Positions 53,794 through 62,239 of a stretch of 64,000 bases of DNA are shown here, piece by piece. Source of the stretch: Haloterrigena salifodinae (GTDB lineage Archaea; Halobacteriota; Halobacteria; Halobacteriales; Natrialbaceae); contig NZ_RQWN01000001.1 in assembly GCF_003977755.1 (NCBI RefSeq), forward strand, positions 388,995 to 452,994, in the 5' to 3' direction. The notes beneath the pieces were generated by a model. The model had not been told where the DNA came from and did not search any database. It saw only the letters and a list, made by a program, of their open reading frames with translations. Numbering within the stretch: the stretch's first letter is position 1; every line of letters begins with the position of its first letter. A program made the position numbers and the translations under genes.

Positions 53794-54948
53794 ATGCCAG
53801 AGCGTCCAGAGCCGCCGGCGTGGGCCGTCGAGCAGCCAGTTCTCACCGTGCTCGCGCTGACCGCAGTCGTTCTCGGATTCCTCATCGTCCTGCCGTACCT
53901 GCAGTACGTCCTCTTCGGCGTCGTCCTCGCGTACATCCTCCTGCCGCTCCAGCGGCGACTCGAGCGGTACGTCCGGCCGATGATCGCCGCGTTCGTCTCC
54001 GTCATCACCGCCGTGATCGTCATCCTGCTGCCGCTGGTGTACATCCTCAGCGTCGCGCTCCGGCAGACGGGCCAGCTCGTGGACGCTGTCCGGAGCGGGA
54101 ACGTCGATATTGGGATGATCGAGCAGGAAATCGCGGAGCGGGGGTACGAGGTCAACCTGACCGGGCTCTACGAAACGTATCAGGACGCGATCTCATCCGG
54201 CGCGCAGGGGGTCGCGACGGGCGCGCTCGACATCGTCGGCGGACTGCCGGGACTCATGATCGGGCTGACGATCACCCTGTTCGTCTGTTTCGCGCTGTTG
54301 CGGGACGGGGAACAGCTGATGGCGTGGCTGTACCGCGTCGTCCCGATCGACGACGAGATCCAGCGGGAACTGTTCGCGGAACTGGATCAGCTCATGCAGG
54401 CCTCGGTGATCAGCAACGTCCTCGTCGCGGCCATTCAGGCGGTGTTGCTCGGCGTAGGGCTCGCGGTTCTCGGCATCCCGGCCGTCGTCTTGCTCACCGT
54501 GCTCACGTTCGTGCTCACCCTCCTGCCGCTGGTCGGCGCCTTTGGCGTCTGGCTCCCCGTCGCGATCTACCTCGTCGCGGTCGGCCGGCCCGTCGCCGCC
54601 GGCGGACTGGTTGTCTACGGACTGCTCGTCACCTTCTCCGACACGTATCTCCGGCCGGCGCTCATCGGGCGCACGAGCGCCTTCAACTCGGCGATCATCG
54701 TGGTCGGCATCTTCGGCGGGCTCATCACCTTCGGCGCGGTCGGGCTGTTCATCGGCCCCGTCGTCCTCGGCGGCGCGAAGATCACGCTGGACGTCTTCGC
54801 TCGAGAGCGCGCCGAGCGCGACGGATCGGCACCGACGCCCGCAGACGACGCGGGCGACGAGCCTGCCGGCGACGCCGAACCGTCCGAAACCGGTGATGCC
54901 GGCCCGTCCGAGGCCGACGTCTCGTCGAACGAGCCCGACGACGAGTGA
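53794..54948 (+). CDS. AI-2E-family transporter
   Basis: The product has 384 residues and about eight helices. GVVLAYILLPLQRRLERYVR near the start, LDQLMQASVISNVLVAAIQA in the middle and FNSAIIVVGIFGGLITFGAVG near the end match the UPF0118/AI-2E family. Members include Na+(Li+)/H+ antiporters and the E. coli TqsA exporter; autoinducer transport is unproven for archaea. The last 60 residues are acidic and disordered. The gene converges on the DUF2270 gene with eight bases between. Confidence 0.83.
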   Translation: MPERPEPPAWAVEQPVLTVLALTAVVLGFLIVLPYLQYVLFGVVLAYILLPLQRRLERYVRPMIAAFVSVITAVIVILLPLVYILSVALRQTGQLVDAVRSGNVDIGMIEQEIAERGYEVNLTGLYETYQDAISSGAQGVATGALDIVGGLPGLMIGLTITLFVCFALLRDGEQLMAWLYRVVPIDDEIQRELFAELDQLMQASVISNVLVAAIQAVLLGVGLAVLGIPAVVLLTVLTFVLTLLPLVGAFGVWLPVAIYLVAVGRPVAAGGLVVYGLLVTFSDTYLRPALIGRTSAFNSAIIVVGIFGGLITFGAVGLFIGPVVLGGAKITLDVFARERAERDGSAPTPADDAGDEPAGDAEPSETGDAGPSEADVSSNEPDDE

Positions 54949-54956
54949 TCGAGCAG

Positions 54957-55739
54957 TCAGTCGTTTTTCCAGTCGCCCGGCTCGACGCCATGTATCTCGC
55001 CTTTCGCTTGCCGTCCCCCTGGCCACAGAGCGATCGCGATTACGCACGCGAAGAAGACGGCGAGCAGTGCCGCCACGGCCGAACCGGGGATCCCCGGCAG
55101 TTCGGCGGCTTCCACCCACTGCTGTTCCGGGGTGAACAGCGTGATCTTGAACGCCCAGCCGACGCCGGCCACCGCGAAGAGGAGTCCGTACACGCGCCGT
55201 ATCCGGCGGGAGAGCGCCTCTCGAGTCGAGACCTTGAAGGTGGGGTTCCGGAGGTCGTCGCTCAGCTCCTCGCGCCAGGCAGGGTGTTCGACCCCGGTCG
55301 GTTCTAACGCGTTCGCGAACACGTTCTCCTGGACGAAGCGGACGCGGGCGCGCCAGTGGTCGTAGAACTGGTAGCGACGCACCTCGAAGAACAGGAAGAT
55401 CGACAGGACGAAGATCCCAATCAGGAGCAGGAACGCGGGCATGTTCCGACTCGAGAAGACAATCGACAGCACGGCGGCGAGCAGCGTGATCGCCCAGTCG
55501 GTCGTCCGGTCGATCCGATCCTGCGCGCTGTTGGCCTGGCTGACCTCGCCGCGGTAGAAGTGTGGCAGGACGTCGAGCAGGAACTCGGATTCGCTTGCGA
55601 CCGCCGCGCCGATCTCCTGATCTTCGCGACCGAGCGGACTGTCTCGGCCGGTGCGTTCGTTCCTCTCGTCCGCATCATTGAGGGGGCGTTTTCGATCGCC
55701 GGGTTCGGTCGCCTCGGCGTCGTCGCGTTCGTCGACCAT
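54957..55739 (-). CDS. DUF2270 membrane protein
   Basis: The product has 260 residues from ATG 55739. After an acidic lead of about 45 residues come FLLDVLPHFYRGEVSQANSA, two helices (about 75-110), the conserved YQFYDHWRARVRFVQENVFA and two more helices (about 180-245). This is the DUF2270 pattern, a predicted membrane family common in haloarchaea. No role is known. Confidence 0.8.
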   Translation of the reverse strand: MVDERDDAEATEPGDRKRPLNDADERNERTGRDSPLGREDQEIGAAVASESEFLLDVLPHFYRGEVSQANSAQDRIDRTTDWAITLLAAVLSIVFSSRNMPAFLLLIGIFVLSIFLFFEVRRYQFYDHWRARVRFVQENVFANALEPTGVEHPAWREELSDDLRNPTFKVSTREALSRRIRRVYGLLFAVAGVGWAFKITLFTPEQQWVEAAELPGIPGSAVAALLAVFFACVIAIALWPGGRQAKGEIHGVEPGDWKND

Positions 55740-55955
55740 GCGACCCCCCGACACCGCCGGTCAGCTTAGTGGTCCGTGTAGCGACTGCAGGGGTCGTTAC
55801 AGTCACGTCCATCGGCGGCTACCCGATAGCCACGCCGAAACGAGTGCGTTCATTACCCCCTACCCGCTAGAGGCGAGTATCGTGCCTCGGATCGAACGCC
55901 GCTGTCGACGCGGGGGGAGACGGATCGACTCGATCGATCGAGATCACGCTTAGCC

Positions 55956-57293
55956 ATGCACGGAACACACACCACGGGGAGCCCGTACGCTCCCCACACG
56001 GAGGAGGACCGCTCGGCGATGCTCGAGGCGGTCGGCGCCGAATCGGTCGACGACCTCTTCGACATTCCTGACGCCGTCGAGTTCGACGGGGAGTTCGGAA
56101 TCGACGTGCGATCGGAACGGGAGACGAGGCAACTCGTCCGAACGATACTGGGACGCAACGACGACCTGACGGAGCTGCTCGGGCGGGGCCACTACGGCTA
56201 CTACGTCCCGTCGCTGGTCGACCACCTCGCGGACCGCTCGGAGTTTCTCACGTCCTACACCCAGTACCAGCCCGAGATCTCGCAGGGGTTCTTACAGGCC
56301 CTGTTCGAGTACCAGTCGCTGCTGGTCGAGCTGACCGGCCTCGAGGTGGCTAACTGCTCGATGTACGACGCCGCGACGGCGCTGGGCGAGGCCGCCACGC
56401 TGGCCGAACGCGTCCGCGACACCAGCGGCCACCGCGTGCTCGTCCCGGATCTCTTACTCGAGGGATGGCGCTCGACGCTCGAGAACTACGTCGCCGGCAC
56501 GGACCTCGAGGTCGAAGAGTATCCCACCGACGACGCCAACGTCGACCTCGCGGCCCTCGAGGAACTGGTCGACGAGGAGTGCGTCATGGTCTACGCCGAG
56601 AATCCGACCGTTCGGGGAGCGATTGAGGAGGGCCTCGAGTCGGTCGGCGACCTGGCGAGCGATCACGACGCCCTGTTCGTCCTCGGCTCGGACCCGATCG
56701 CGCTCTCGCTGTTGCAGCGGCCGGCGGACGTCGGCGCAGACGTCGTCGTCGGCGACGCGAGCGTGCTCGGACTGCCGACGAGCTACGGGATGGGACTGGG
56801 GCTGTTCGCCACGACGGACGACTACCTCCGACAGGTTCCCGGTCGACTGGTCGGCGCCAGCGAAGACGCGACCGACCGGCGGGCCTACACGCTCACCTTG
56901 CAGACCCGCGAACAGCACATCCGTCGCGAACGGGCGACGAGCAATATCTGTACCAACCAGGCATGGGTCGCGCTGCGAACCGCGATGCACGCCGCGTACC
57001 TGGGGCCGAACGGCATGGTCGACCTCGCCGAGTGCGGCGTCACCCGCGCCGAGGATCTCGCCGAGCGCCTCGACGACATCGTCGGCGTCAAAGCGCCGGT
57101 CCACGACCGACACCACCTCCGTGAGTTCGTCGCCCGCGTCGACCAGCCCGCGCCGGCGATCGCGAGCGACCTCGAGAAGCGCGGCTTCGCGGTCCACGTC
57201 GTCGACGAGCACGAACTGCAGGTCTGCGTCGCCGGCGTCCCCGACGAGCGGATCGATCCGTTCGTTGCGGCGTTTCGGGAGGTGATTCGATGA
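55956..57293 (+). CDS. gcvPA: glycine dehydrogenase (decarboxylating) subunit 1
   Basis: The product has 445 residues. [59 protein letters not shown] and [16 protein letters not shown] are the conserved N-terminal P-protein segments. It lacks the PLP lysine, which the partner provides. With gcvPB it forms the P-protein that decarboxylates glycine and loads the lipoyl arm of GcvH. The two genes overlap by four bases. gcvT and gcvH, often upstream in haloarchaea, are absent here. Confidence 0.94.
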   Translation: MHGTHTTGSPYAPHTEEDRSAMLEAVGAESVDDLFDIPDAVEFDGEFGIDVRSERETRQLVRTILGRNDDLTELLGRGHYGYYVPSLVDHLADRSEFLTSYTQYQPEISQGFLQALFEYQSLLVELTGLEVANCSMYDAATALGEAATLAERVRDTSGHRVLVPDLLLEGWRSTLENYVAGTDLEVEEYPTDDANVDLAALEELVDEECVMVYAENPTVRGAIEEGLESVGDLASDHDALFVLGSDPIALSLLQRPADVGADVVVGDASVLGLPTSYGMGLGLFATTDDYLRQVPGRLVGASEDATDRRAYTLTLQTREQHIRRERATSNICTNQAWVALRTAMHAAYLGPNGMVDLAECGVTRAEDLAERLDDIVGVKAPVHDRHHLREFVARVDQPAPAIASDLEKRGFAVHVVDEHELQVCVAGVPDERIDPFVAAFREVIR

Positions 57294-58813
57294 GCGACCG
57301 AGACGAGAACGACGCCGACCCTCGAGCCGCACAGGTCCGCTACGATCAGGCCCGCTACGTCGAGAACGGCGAGTACGAACCCCTGCTCTCGGAGAAGGAT
57401 CAGACTCGCGTCGAGATCGGCGGAGGCGACGGGGACGACGGTGACGGTTCCGGGGACGACGACTCTCCCCTGCCTGACGACCTGACCCGGGACTCTCTCG
57501 AGTTGCCCGAGCTCTCTGAGCCCGAACTAGCCCGCCACTACACGCGGCTCTCCCAGATGATCTACGGGATCGACAGCGGTCCCTACCCATTGGGCTCGTG
57601 TACGATGAAGTACAACCCCAAGTTCACCGAGGACGTGGCCGCGCTCCCGAAGGCGGCCGTCCACCCCGACCGGTCTGAGCGATCGACACAGGGATCCCTC
57701 GAGCTCATGTACCGACTGCAGGACTACCTGGGCCGGATCGGCGGGATGGACGCGGTGACGCTCCAGCCCCCCGCGGGCGCGGCCGGCGAGTTCGTCGGTA
57801 TCCGCGTCGCCGCGGCCTACCACGAGCACAACGGCGAGGGCCACCGCGACGAGGTCATTATTCCGGAGAGCGCCCACGGAACCAACTTCGCGAGCGCGGC
57901 GCTTGGCGGTTACGACGTCGTCTCGCTGCCCAGCGACGACGGCGGCCGGGTCGACCTCGAGGCGCTCGAGGCGGCCCTCAGCGAGAACACCGCGGCCCTG
58001 ATGCTGACCAACCCGAACACGCTCGGCCTCTTCGAACGCGATATCGAGGAGATCGCCGAGATGGTCCACGACGTGGGCGGCCTGCTCTACTACGATGGGG
58101 CGAATCTCAACGCCCTGCTCGGTCGAGCCCGGCCGGGCGACATGGGATTCGACGTGATGCACTACAACGTCCACAAGACGTTCGCGACGCCCCACGGCGG
58201 CGGCGGCCCGGGCGCGGGCCCGGTCGGCGTCGTCGACGAACTGGCGCCGTTCCTGCCGGCGCCTGGCGTGCGAGAGAACGGCGAGAGTGAGAGCGAACCG
58301 GGCTACGAGCTGTTCGACCCCGAACACACCATCGGCAAGGTCCACGGCTATCAGGGCAACTGGCTCGTCCTCGTCAAGGCCTTCGCCTACATCGCGCGAC
58401 TAGGCGACGAGGGGCTCACCGACGCCAGCGCGACGGCAGTCCTGAACGCGAACTACCTCGCGAGCCGGATCGAGTACGAGGTTCCGTACGAGCCGTTCCA
58501 CCACGAGTTCGTCGCCAGCGCGGGCGAGCAGGACGCCGCCGACGTCGCGAAGCGGATGCTCGACTACGGCGTCCACCCGCCGACGACTAAGTGGCCCGAG
58601 ATCGTCCCCGAGGCGCTGATGACCGAACCGACGGAAGTCGAGGGCAAAGGAACACTCGACCGGCTCGCCGCGGCCTTCAACGCGGTTGCGGGAGAGGACG
58701 ACGAGACGCTCGCGGACGCGCCGGAACGGACCACCGCGCGCCGGATCGACCAGACTAACGCGGCGCGGTCGCCGCGGCTCTCGTGGCAGGCCCTCGGGTC
58801 CGACGAGGAGTGA
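57290..58813 (+). CDS. gcvPB: glycine dehydrogenase (decarboxylating) subunit 2
   Basis: The product has 507 residues. [60 protein letters not shown] and [19 protein letters not shown] are family segments; Lys in HKTF binds PLP. An acidic Gly/Asp-rich insert (about 43-62) and an 80-residue loose tail are additions. It is the catalytic half of the P-protein. Coupled to gcvPA by start-stop overlap. Confidence 0.95.
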   Translation: MSDRDENDADPRAAQVRYDQARYVENGEYEPLLSEKDQTRVEIGGGDGDDGDGSGDDDSPLPDDLTRDSLELPELSEPELARHYTRLSQMIYGIDSGPYPLGSCTMKYNPKFTEDVAALPKAAVHPDRSERSTQGSLELMYRLQDYLGRIGGMDAVTLQPPAGAAGEFVGIRVAAAYHEHNGEGHRDEVIIPESAHGTNFASAALGGYDVVSLPSDDGGRVDLEALEAALSENTAALMLTNPNTLGLFERDIEEIAEMVHDVGGLLYYDGANLNALLGRARPGDMGFDVMHYNVHKTFATPHGGGGPGAGPVGVVDELAPFLPAPGVRENGESESEPGYELFDPEHTIGKVHGYQGNWLVLVKAFAYIARLGDEGLTDASATAVLNANYLASRIEYEVPYEPFHHEFVASAGEQDAADVAKRMLDYGVHPPTTKWPEIVPEALMTEPTEVEGKGTLDRLAAAFNAVAGEDDETLADAPERTTARRIDQTNAARSPRLSWQALGSDEE

Positions 58814-58943
58814 CCGCCACGGTCGGTTTCGTGGACTGTTGAGTTCGAGGTCGGTCGGTTCCGAAGGCGGTGGCTACCCGAGTTCGAGTCACCAACGGTC
58901 GAAAAACGGATACGGAATCGAAATCGTCGCGTCTGGCCGTCAG

Positions 58944-59117
58944 TTACGCGCTCGAGTCGACGGCGGTGCCGTTGTCGCCGATCTTCACGAAGCCGTAGTC
59001 ACACTCCGGGCAGTGCCACTTGACCTTTTCGCCGAGGTGCAGCGTCGTGCTCGCCGCGCGGTAGAAGGTCCGTTCGGTGCCGCAGTTCGGGCACTCGTGA
59101 TCGAGTTCCATGGCCAT
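58944..59117 (-). CDS. small zinc-ribbon protein (DUF7838-like)
   Basis: The product has 57 residues. CPNC at 9-12 and CPEC at 36-39 form one zinc ribbon around a small beta sheet (FYRAASTTLHLGEKVKWH). The start is ATG 59117 or ATG 59111. Such ribbons are common in haloarchaea; the name DUF7838 is from memory. It is divergent from the adenosyltransferase gene. Confidence 0.75.
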   Translation of the reverse strand: MAMELDHECPNCGTERTFYRAASTTLHLGEKVKWHCPECDYGFVKIGDNGTAVDSSA

Positions 59118-59264
59118 GCGCGGCGATTGGGCGCCGCGGGTGTAAAACGTACTGGTTGCGCCACGGCGGGCGTCCGAACCCGTTCGGCCCGTCGACGTTT
59201 CGTCCATTCGAGCGCTCGAGCGGCGCCGGCAGGGATTAAGTGCGTCTCGTCCGTGCACACGGAC

Positions 59265-59798
59265 ATGTCGATCTACACAGGTCGCGGCGATGACGGGCAG
59301 ACGGATCTCCGGGACATGAGCCGCGTCTCGAAGGCCAGTCCGCGCATCGAAGCCTACGGCACCGTCGACGAGCTCAACGCCCTCGTCGGGACGATCCGAC
59401 CGACCGGCCACGATGACGTCGACGAACGACTCCGGGAGATCCAGAACCACCTCCACGTCGTCCAGGCCGACTTCGCGAACCCCGATCCCGACGAGGACGA
59501 CCCCGCGATCCGCGCCGACCACATCGAGACCGTCGAGGACTGGATCGACGAGTACGACGAGGAACTCGAGCCCCTGCGGTCGTTCATCCTGCCGACCGGC
59601 AGCGAGCGCGGCGCGCAACTCCACCACGCCAGAACCGTCTGCCGGCGCGCCGAGCGCCGGGCGGTCGCGCTGGCCGCGGAGGAGGAGATTAACGAACAGG
59701 CCGTCCAGTACCTGAACCGGCTCTCGGACGGCCTGTTCACCTTCGGCCGCGTCGTCAACGCCCGCGACGGCGAACCGGAAGAGTCACCTCAGTACTGA
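59265..59798 (+). CDS. pduO: ATP:cob(I)alamin adenosyltransferase, PduO type
   Basis: The product has 177 residues. IYTGRGDDGQTDLRDMSRVS is the ATP-binding start, RIEAYGTVDELNALVGTIR and ILPTGSERGAQLHHARTVCR (with the key Arg residues) are the conserved helices. The trimeric enzyme makes adenosylcobalamin, needed by methylmalonyl-CoA mutase and class II ribonucleotide reductase. ATG 59265 starts right at the motif. Confidence 0.93.
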   Translation: MSIYTGRGDDGQTDLRDMSRVSKASPRIEAYGTVDELNALVGTIRPTGHDDVDERLREIQNHLHVVQADFANPDPDEDDPAIRADHIETVEDWIDEYDEELEPLRSFILPTGSERGAQLHHARTVCRRAERRAVALAAEEEINEQAVQYLNRLSDGLFTFGRVVNARDGEPEESPQY

Positions 59799-59886
59799 TT
59801 TCGTGGATCCGGCTCCTCAAGGCCAGTGACGGCCGATTCGCGTTTCTGTCCCCTGCGAAAGGGCTATATCGACTGCTCGCCTCTCT

Positions 59887-60180
59887 ATGGAAGAGAATCA
59901 CATGAACAAACACTTCCACGACAGCCGGTACTATCTTGCTCGCTCAGCCGAACACGCGAAACTCGGACTCGGCGAGACGCTCACGCCCTACGCGACGCGG
60001 CTCCGCGCGGCCGTCGGCCGGGACGAAGAGCCGGAGGCGGAACCGACCCGCCTCGAGGCGGTCCGCGAGGAATTACTGGACCTCGAGCGGAAAGCCGAGG
60101 CACAGGCCCGTGAAGCGACTGGGAGCGCTCGAGGGGCGCTCTCGAGGTCCGGAGCGGACGAGTCCGCCGACGGACGGTGA
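59887..60180 (+). CDS. haloarchaeal conserved helical protein (DUF7553-like)
   Basis: The product has 97 residues, or 92 from ATG 59902. MNKHFHDSRYYLARSAEHAK is a conserved haloarchaeal start; a second helix, RLEAVREELLDLERKAEAQA, would form a coiled coil with the first. Cytoplasmic, function unknown. It lies 40 bases before tRNA-Val. Confidence 0.75.
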   Translation: MEENHMNKHFHDSRYYLARSAEHAKLGLGETLTPYATRLRAAVGRDEEPEAEPTRLEAVREELLDLERKAEAQAREATGSARGALSRSGADESADGR

Positions 60181-60188
60181 AAGGAAGT

Positions 60189-60196
60189 CTTAAGTT
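60189..60196 (+). promoter_or_regulatory. TATA box of tRNA-Val
   Basis: CTTAAGTT is centred about 28 bases before the tRNA 5' end, giving a leader of a few bases. Confidence 0.55.
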
Positions 60197-60220
60197 GGAC
60201 CCGCCGATACAACCCTCTGC

Positions 60221-60295
60221 GGGTTGGTGATCTAGTCCGGTTATGATACCTCCTTCACACGGAGGAAGTCGGCAGTTCAAATCTGCCCCAACCCA
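60221..60295 (+). tRNA. tRNA-Val, anticodon CAC
   Basis: The 75 bases fold as a cloverleaf. Acceptor stem GGGTTGG (60221-60227) pairs with CCAACCC (60288-60294), discriminator A60295. Anticodon stem CCTCC/GGAGG, loop TTCACAC, anticodon CAC at 60256-60258. T-arm GGCAG-TTCAAAT-CTGCC. No CCA is encoded. Confidence 0.96.
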
Positions 60296-60406
60296 CTACT
60301 TCTGTCGCGAACAACCTCGTGAGCGACAGAATCGTGACGATGGGCAGATTTGAATCAGGGAGTGAAGCGAAGCGGAACGACCGTGGTTCAAATCTGCCAC
60401 AACCCA
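60275..60406. repeat. tRNA-Val 3'-end duplication with hairpin between
   Basis: The last 21 bases of the tRNA (60275-60295) recur at 60386-60406 with 20 of 21 identical. Between them stand a 9 bp hairpin 60300-60331 (stem TTCTGTCGC, loop GAACAACCTCGTGA) and an inverted T-arm scrap GGCAGATTTGAA (60343-60354), which could pair with TTCAAATCTGCC of the second copy (60387-60398). The order equals that behind tRNA-Glu. Confidence 0.75.
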
Positions 60407-60700
60407 TACGAACTACGTACGGATTGTAACCGTACTTTCTCCGGCGTTCCAGGCCTTGTACCGGCCAGGTTGGCGTTTTAGGTAAGGTTTCAGGATTGTA
60501 GAACCCACTCAGTCGTTGCACGGAGGGTCGTCTCCGTCTGGGAATCCGGCTAAATGATTTACTCCGGTGCACACAGCAAGTGTCGATGCTGGCACTACCG
60601 GCAGTGGTCGGTCAGTACGGCGCCGGCATCCTCGGTCTGTAATCGCCTCAAGGACACACGGACCCGGCTTCGAGAGCGCGGGTCTCGTCTCGTTCATGGA
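60407..60700. other. intergenic region behind tRNA-Val
   Basis: It contains two plain inverted repeats, GTACGG/CCGTAC at about 60417-60436 and GACCCG/CGGGTC at 60661-60684, the latter near the end of the DsrE gene. Base composition is more balanced than in the core genes. I see no coding frame. Confidence 0.4.
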
Positions 60701-61297
60701 CTAGACCAAGAGCTGGATGTCGGATTCGGCCATATGTTGCAGCGCGGTAGCCGCGCCGACGCCGGTCGTGACGCCGTCGTAAAAGTCGTCCTCGTCGTAG
60801 TCCATCAGTTCGATCGTCATCTGGCACGCCTGCAGATCGACGCCGCTCTCGAGCGAGAGATCGATCAACTCCTCGATGGTGGCGGTCCCGTTTTCGTCGA
60901 TTTTCTTCTGCATCATCTTCGTGGCCATCGTGTCCATGCCGGGGAGCGCGGCGACGGCGTTCGGGACCGGCATGTTGGGATTACCGACGGCGCTCAGCTT
61001 GAGGGTCTTCGATTTCTCCTCGTGGAGGATATCGAGTCCCCAGAACGTGTGGAAGACGACGACCTCCCAGCCGAACGCGGCCGCAGTACTCGCGAGGATC
61101 AGCGGCGGATACGCCATGTCGAAGCTTCCCTGCGTCGCGACGATGGTCATCTTCTTCTGATCGCCGCCCGCGTTCGCCTCCGCGACCGATTCCTCTAATT
61201 CCTCGACGCGCTCGCGCAACGCCTGCAGTTCGGCGGCGTCGAACTCGGGTTCAGCACCCGGTTCGTCGACTGGCGTCGTTTGGTTGTCCGTGCTCAT
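60701..61297 (-). CDS. DsrE/DsrF-family sulfur-relay protein
   Basis: The product has 198 residues. An N-terminal coiled coil (AAELQALRERVEELEESVAE) precedes the DsrE fold: MTIVATQGSFDMAYPPLILA, VVVFHTFWGLDILHEE and SGVDLQACQMTIELMDYD, the last with the single candidate active Cys. Such proteins carry persulfide sulfur between TusA and other partners. Its ATG overlaps the stop of a truncated tusA by one base, so it was the second gene of an operon that lost its front. Confidence 0.88.
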   Translation of the reverse strand: MSTDNQTTPVDEPGAEPEFDAAELQALRERVEELEESVAEANAGGDQKKMTIVATQGSFDMAYPPLILASTAAAFGWEVVVFHTFWGLDILHEEKSKTLKLSAVGNPNMPVPNAVAALPGMDTMATKMMQKKIDENGTATIEELIDLSLESGVDLQACQMTIELMDYDEDDFYDGVTTGVGAATALQHMAESDIQLLV

Positions 61298-61461
61298 TAT
61301 TCCGTTTTCTCTACGTAGTGGGTGTAGAGGCCGTCGGCTTCCTCCTGTTCGAGGAGTTCGACGCCGTCGGTACCCTCCGCCCAGCCGCGAATGTCGCTCA
61401 TGCTACCCGAGTCCGTCGCGACAACTTCGAGGACGTCGCCAGCCTCGAGAACGTCGATCGT
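61297..61461 (-). pseudogene. 3' remnant of a TusA-type sulfurtransferase gene
   Basis: The frame ending TAA at 61299-61297 reads TIDVLEAGDVLEVVATDSGS, then MSDIRGWAEGTDGVELLEQE and LYTHYVEKTE, the C-terminal two thirds of haloarchaeal TusA. The front with the catalytic CPxP motif is missing. Upstream of about 61461 the frame is unrelated and meets a stop within 40 bases, with no start codon. The DsrE gene begins in the same overlap. Confidence 0.75.
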
Positions 61462-61534
61462 TGGCGTGATAACGTTCCTGACGGTCGCGATCGTGACAGC
61501 TCAGATCGTCCAAGCGATGGGAGTAAGTCCGTAA
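61460..61534 (+). pseudogene. 3' remnant of a YeeE/YedE-type transporter gene
   Basis: The frame from about 61460 reads VGVITFLTVAIVTAQIVQAM, then GVSP and TAA at 61532-61534: one membrane helix and a gene end directly followed by the start GTG 61536 of the next YeeE gene. Paired YeeE/YedE genes with two-base to few-base gaps are usual in this locus type. So this is most likely the tail of the missing first partner. Confidence 0.6.
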
Positions 61535-61535
61535 C

Positions 61536-61997
61536 GTGAATCAAAACCGTCATCCGCTGTTCATGCCGCTGATACTCGTTGGCGGCTTGATCTTCGGATT
61601 CGGACTGGCGTACAGCCACATGGCCCGGCCCGAAGTCGTGCTGGACTTCCTCCAGTTCAGCGACTTCGGACTGCTGTTCGTCATGTTCGGCGCAGCGATC
61701 GTTTCCGGGATCGCCTTCGCGGTCGTGCCCCGGATACGCGACAGCGCACCGCTGACGGGCGACGTATACGGCCGCCGACTGAAGCCGTTCGATCGGAACG
61801 TCCTGATCGGTGGCGGGATCTTCGGCGTCGGCTGGGGTCTCTCGGGGATCTGCCCCGGCGCCGCCTACGCCAGCCTCGGGATCGGCAACGTCACGATCCT
61901 GTGGGTGGTCGTCGGTATGTTCGCCGGTGCGTACCTACAGGGCGTCTGGCGCGGCAAGCGCGCCGCGGCCGACGCCGCCCCGGCGGGTGCCGACTAA
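61536..61997 (+). CDS. YeeE/YedE-family sulfur transporter component
   Basis: The product has 153 residues and about four helices. GWGLSGICPGAAYASLGIGN is the conserved Cys motif of the YeeE/YedE (thiosulfate/sulfur uptake) family. It starts with GTG two bases after the preceding stop. In haloarchaea two half-size genes make the transporter; only the second is whole here. An in-frame ATG at 61563 is an alternative start. Confidence 0.87.
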   Translation: MNQNRHPLFMPLILVGGLIFGFGLAYSHMARPEVVLDFLQFSDFGLLFVMFGAAIVSGIAFAVVPRIRDSAPLTGDVYGRRLKPFDRNVLIGGGIFGVGWGLSGICPGAAYASLGIGNVTILWVVVGMFAGAYLQGVWRGKRAAADAAPAGAD

Positions 61998-62019
61998 CGC
62001 CGTTCGAATTTCGTGTTTC

Positions 62020-62130
62020 GTGACCGAGGCGGAGGCTTTTCGCACGCTACTGAATCCGGTAACGATACTGTTGGTCGCCACCGCAGCCGTCGCGAGCCTG
62101 TTCATGGCCCGAGTGATCAGATCGGACTGA
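62020..62130 (+). CDS. possible 36-residue single-helix membrane peptide
   Basis: GTG 62020 to TGA 62130 encodes 36 residues: an acidic start, a helix (PVTILLVATAAVASLFMARV) and a basic-acid end (RSD). It follows the YeeE gene by 22 bases on the same strand and could be a small transporter accessory. Length and start codon leave it uncertain. Confidence 0.4.
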   Translation: MTEAEAFRTLLNPVTILLVATAAVASLFMARVIRSD

Positions 62131-62239
62131 TGGCGATCGGTATCTACACCGGCTATCCGAACGCGACCGCGTTTGGTCGTGACTTCGAGGCGAGTCGGTG
62201 TGAACCAAGAGGTATGGTCCTTCCTTCCATAGAGGCCTT

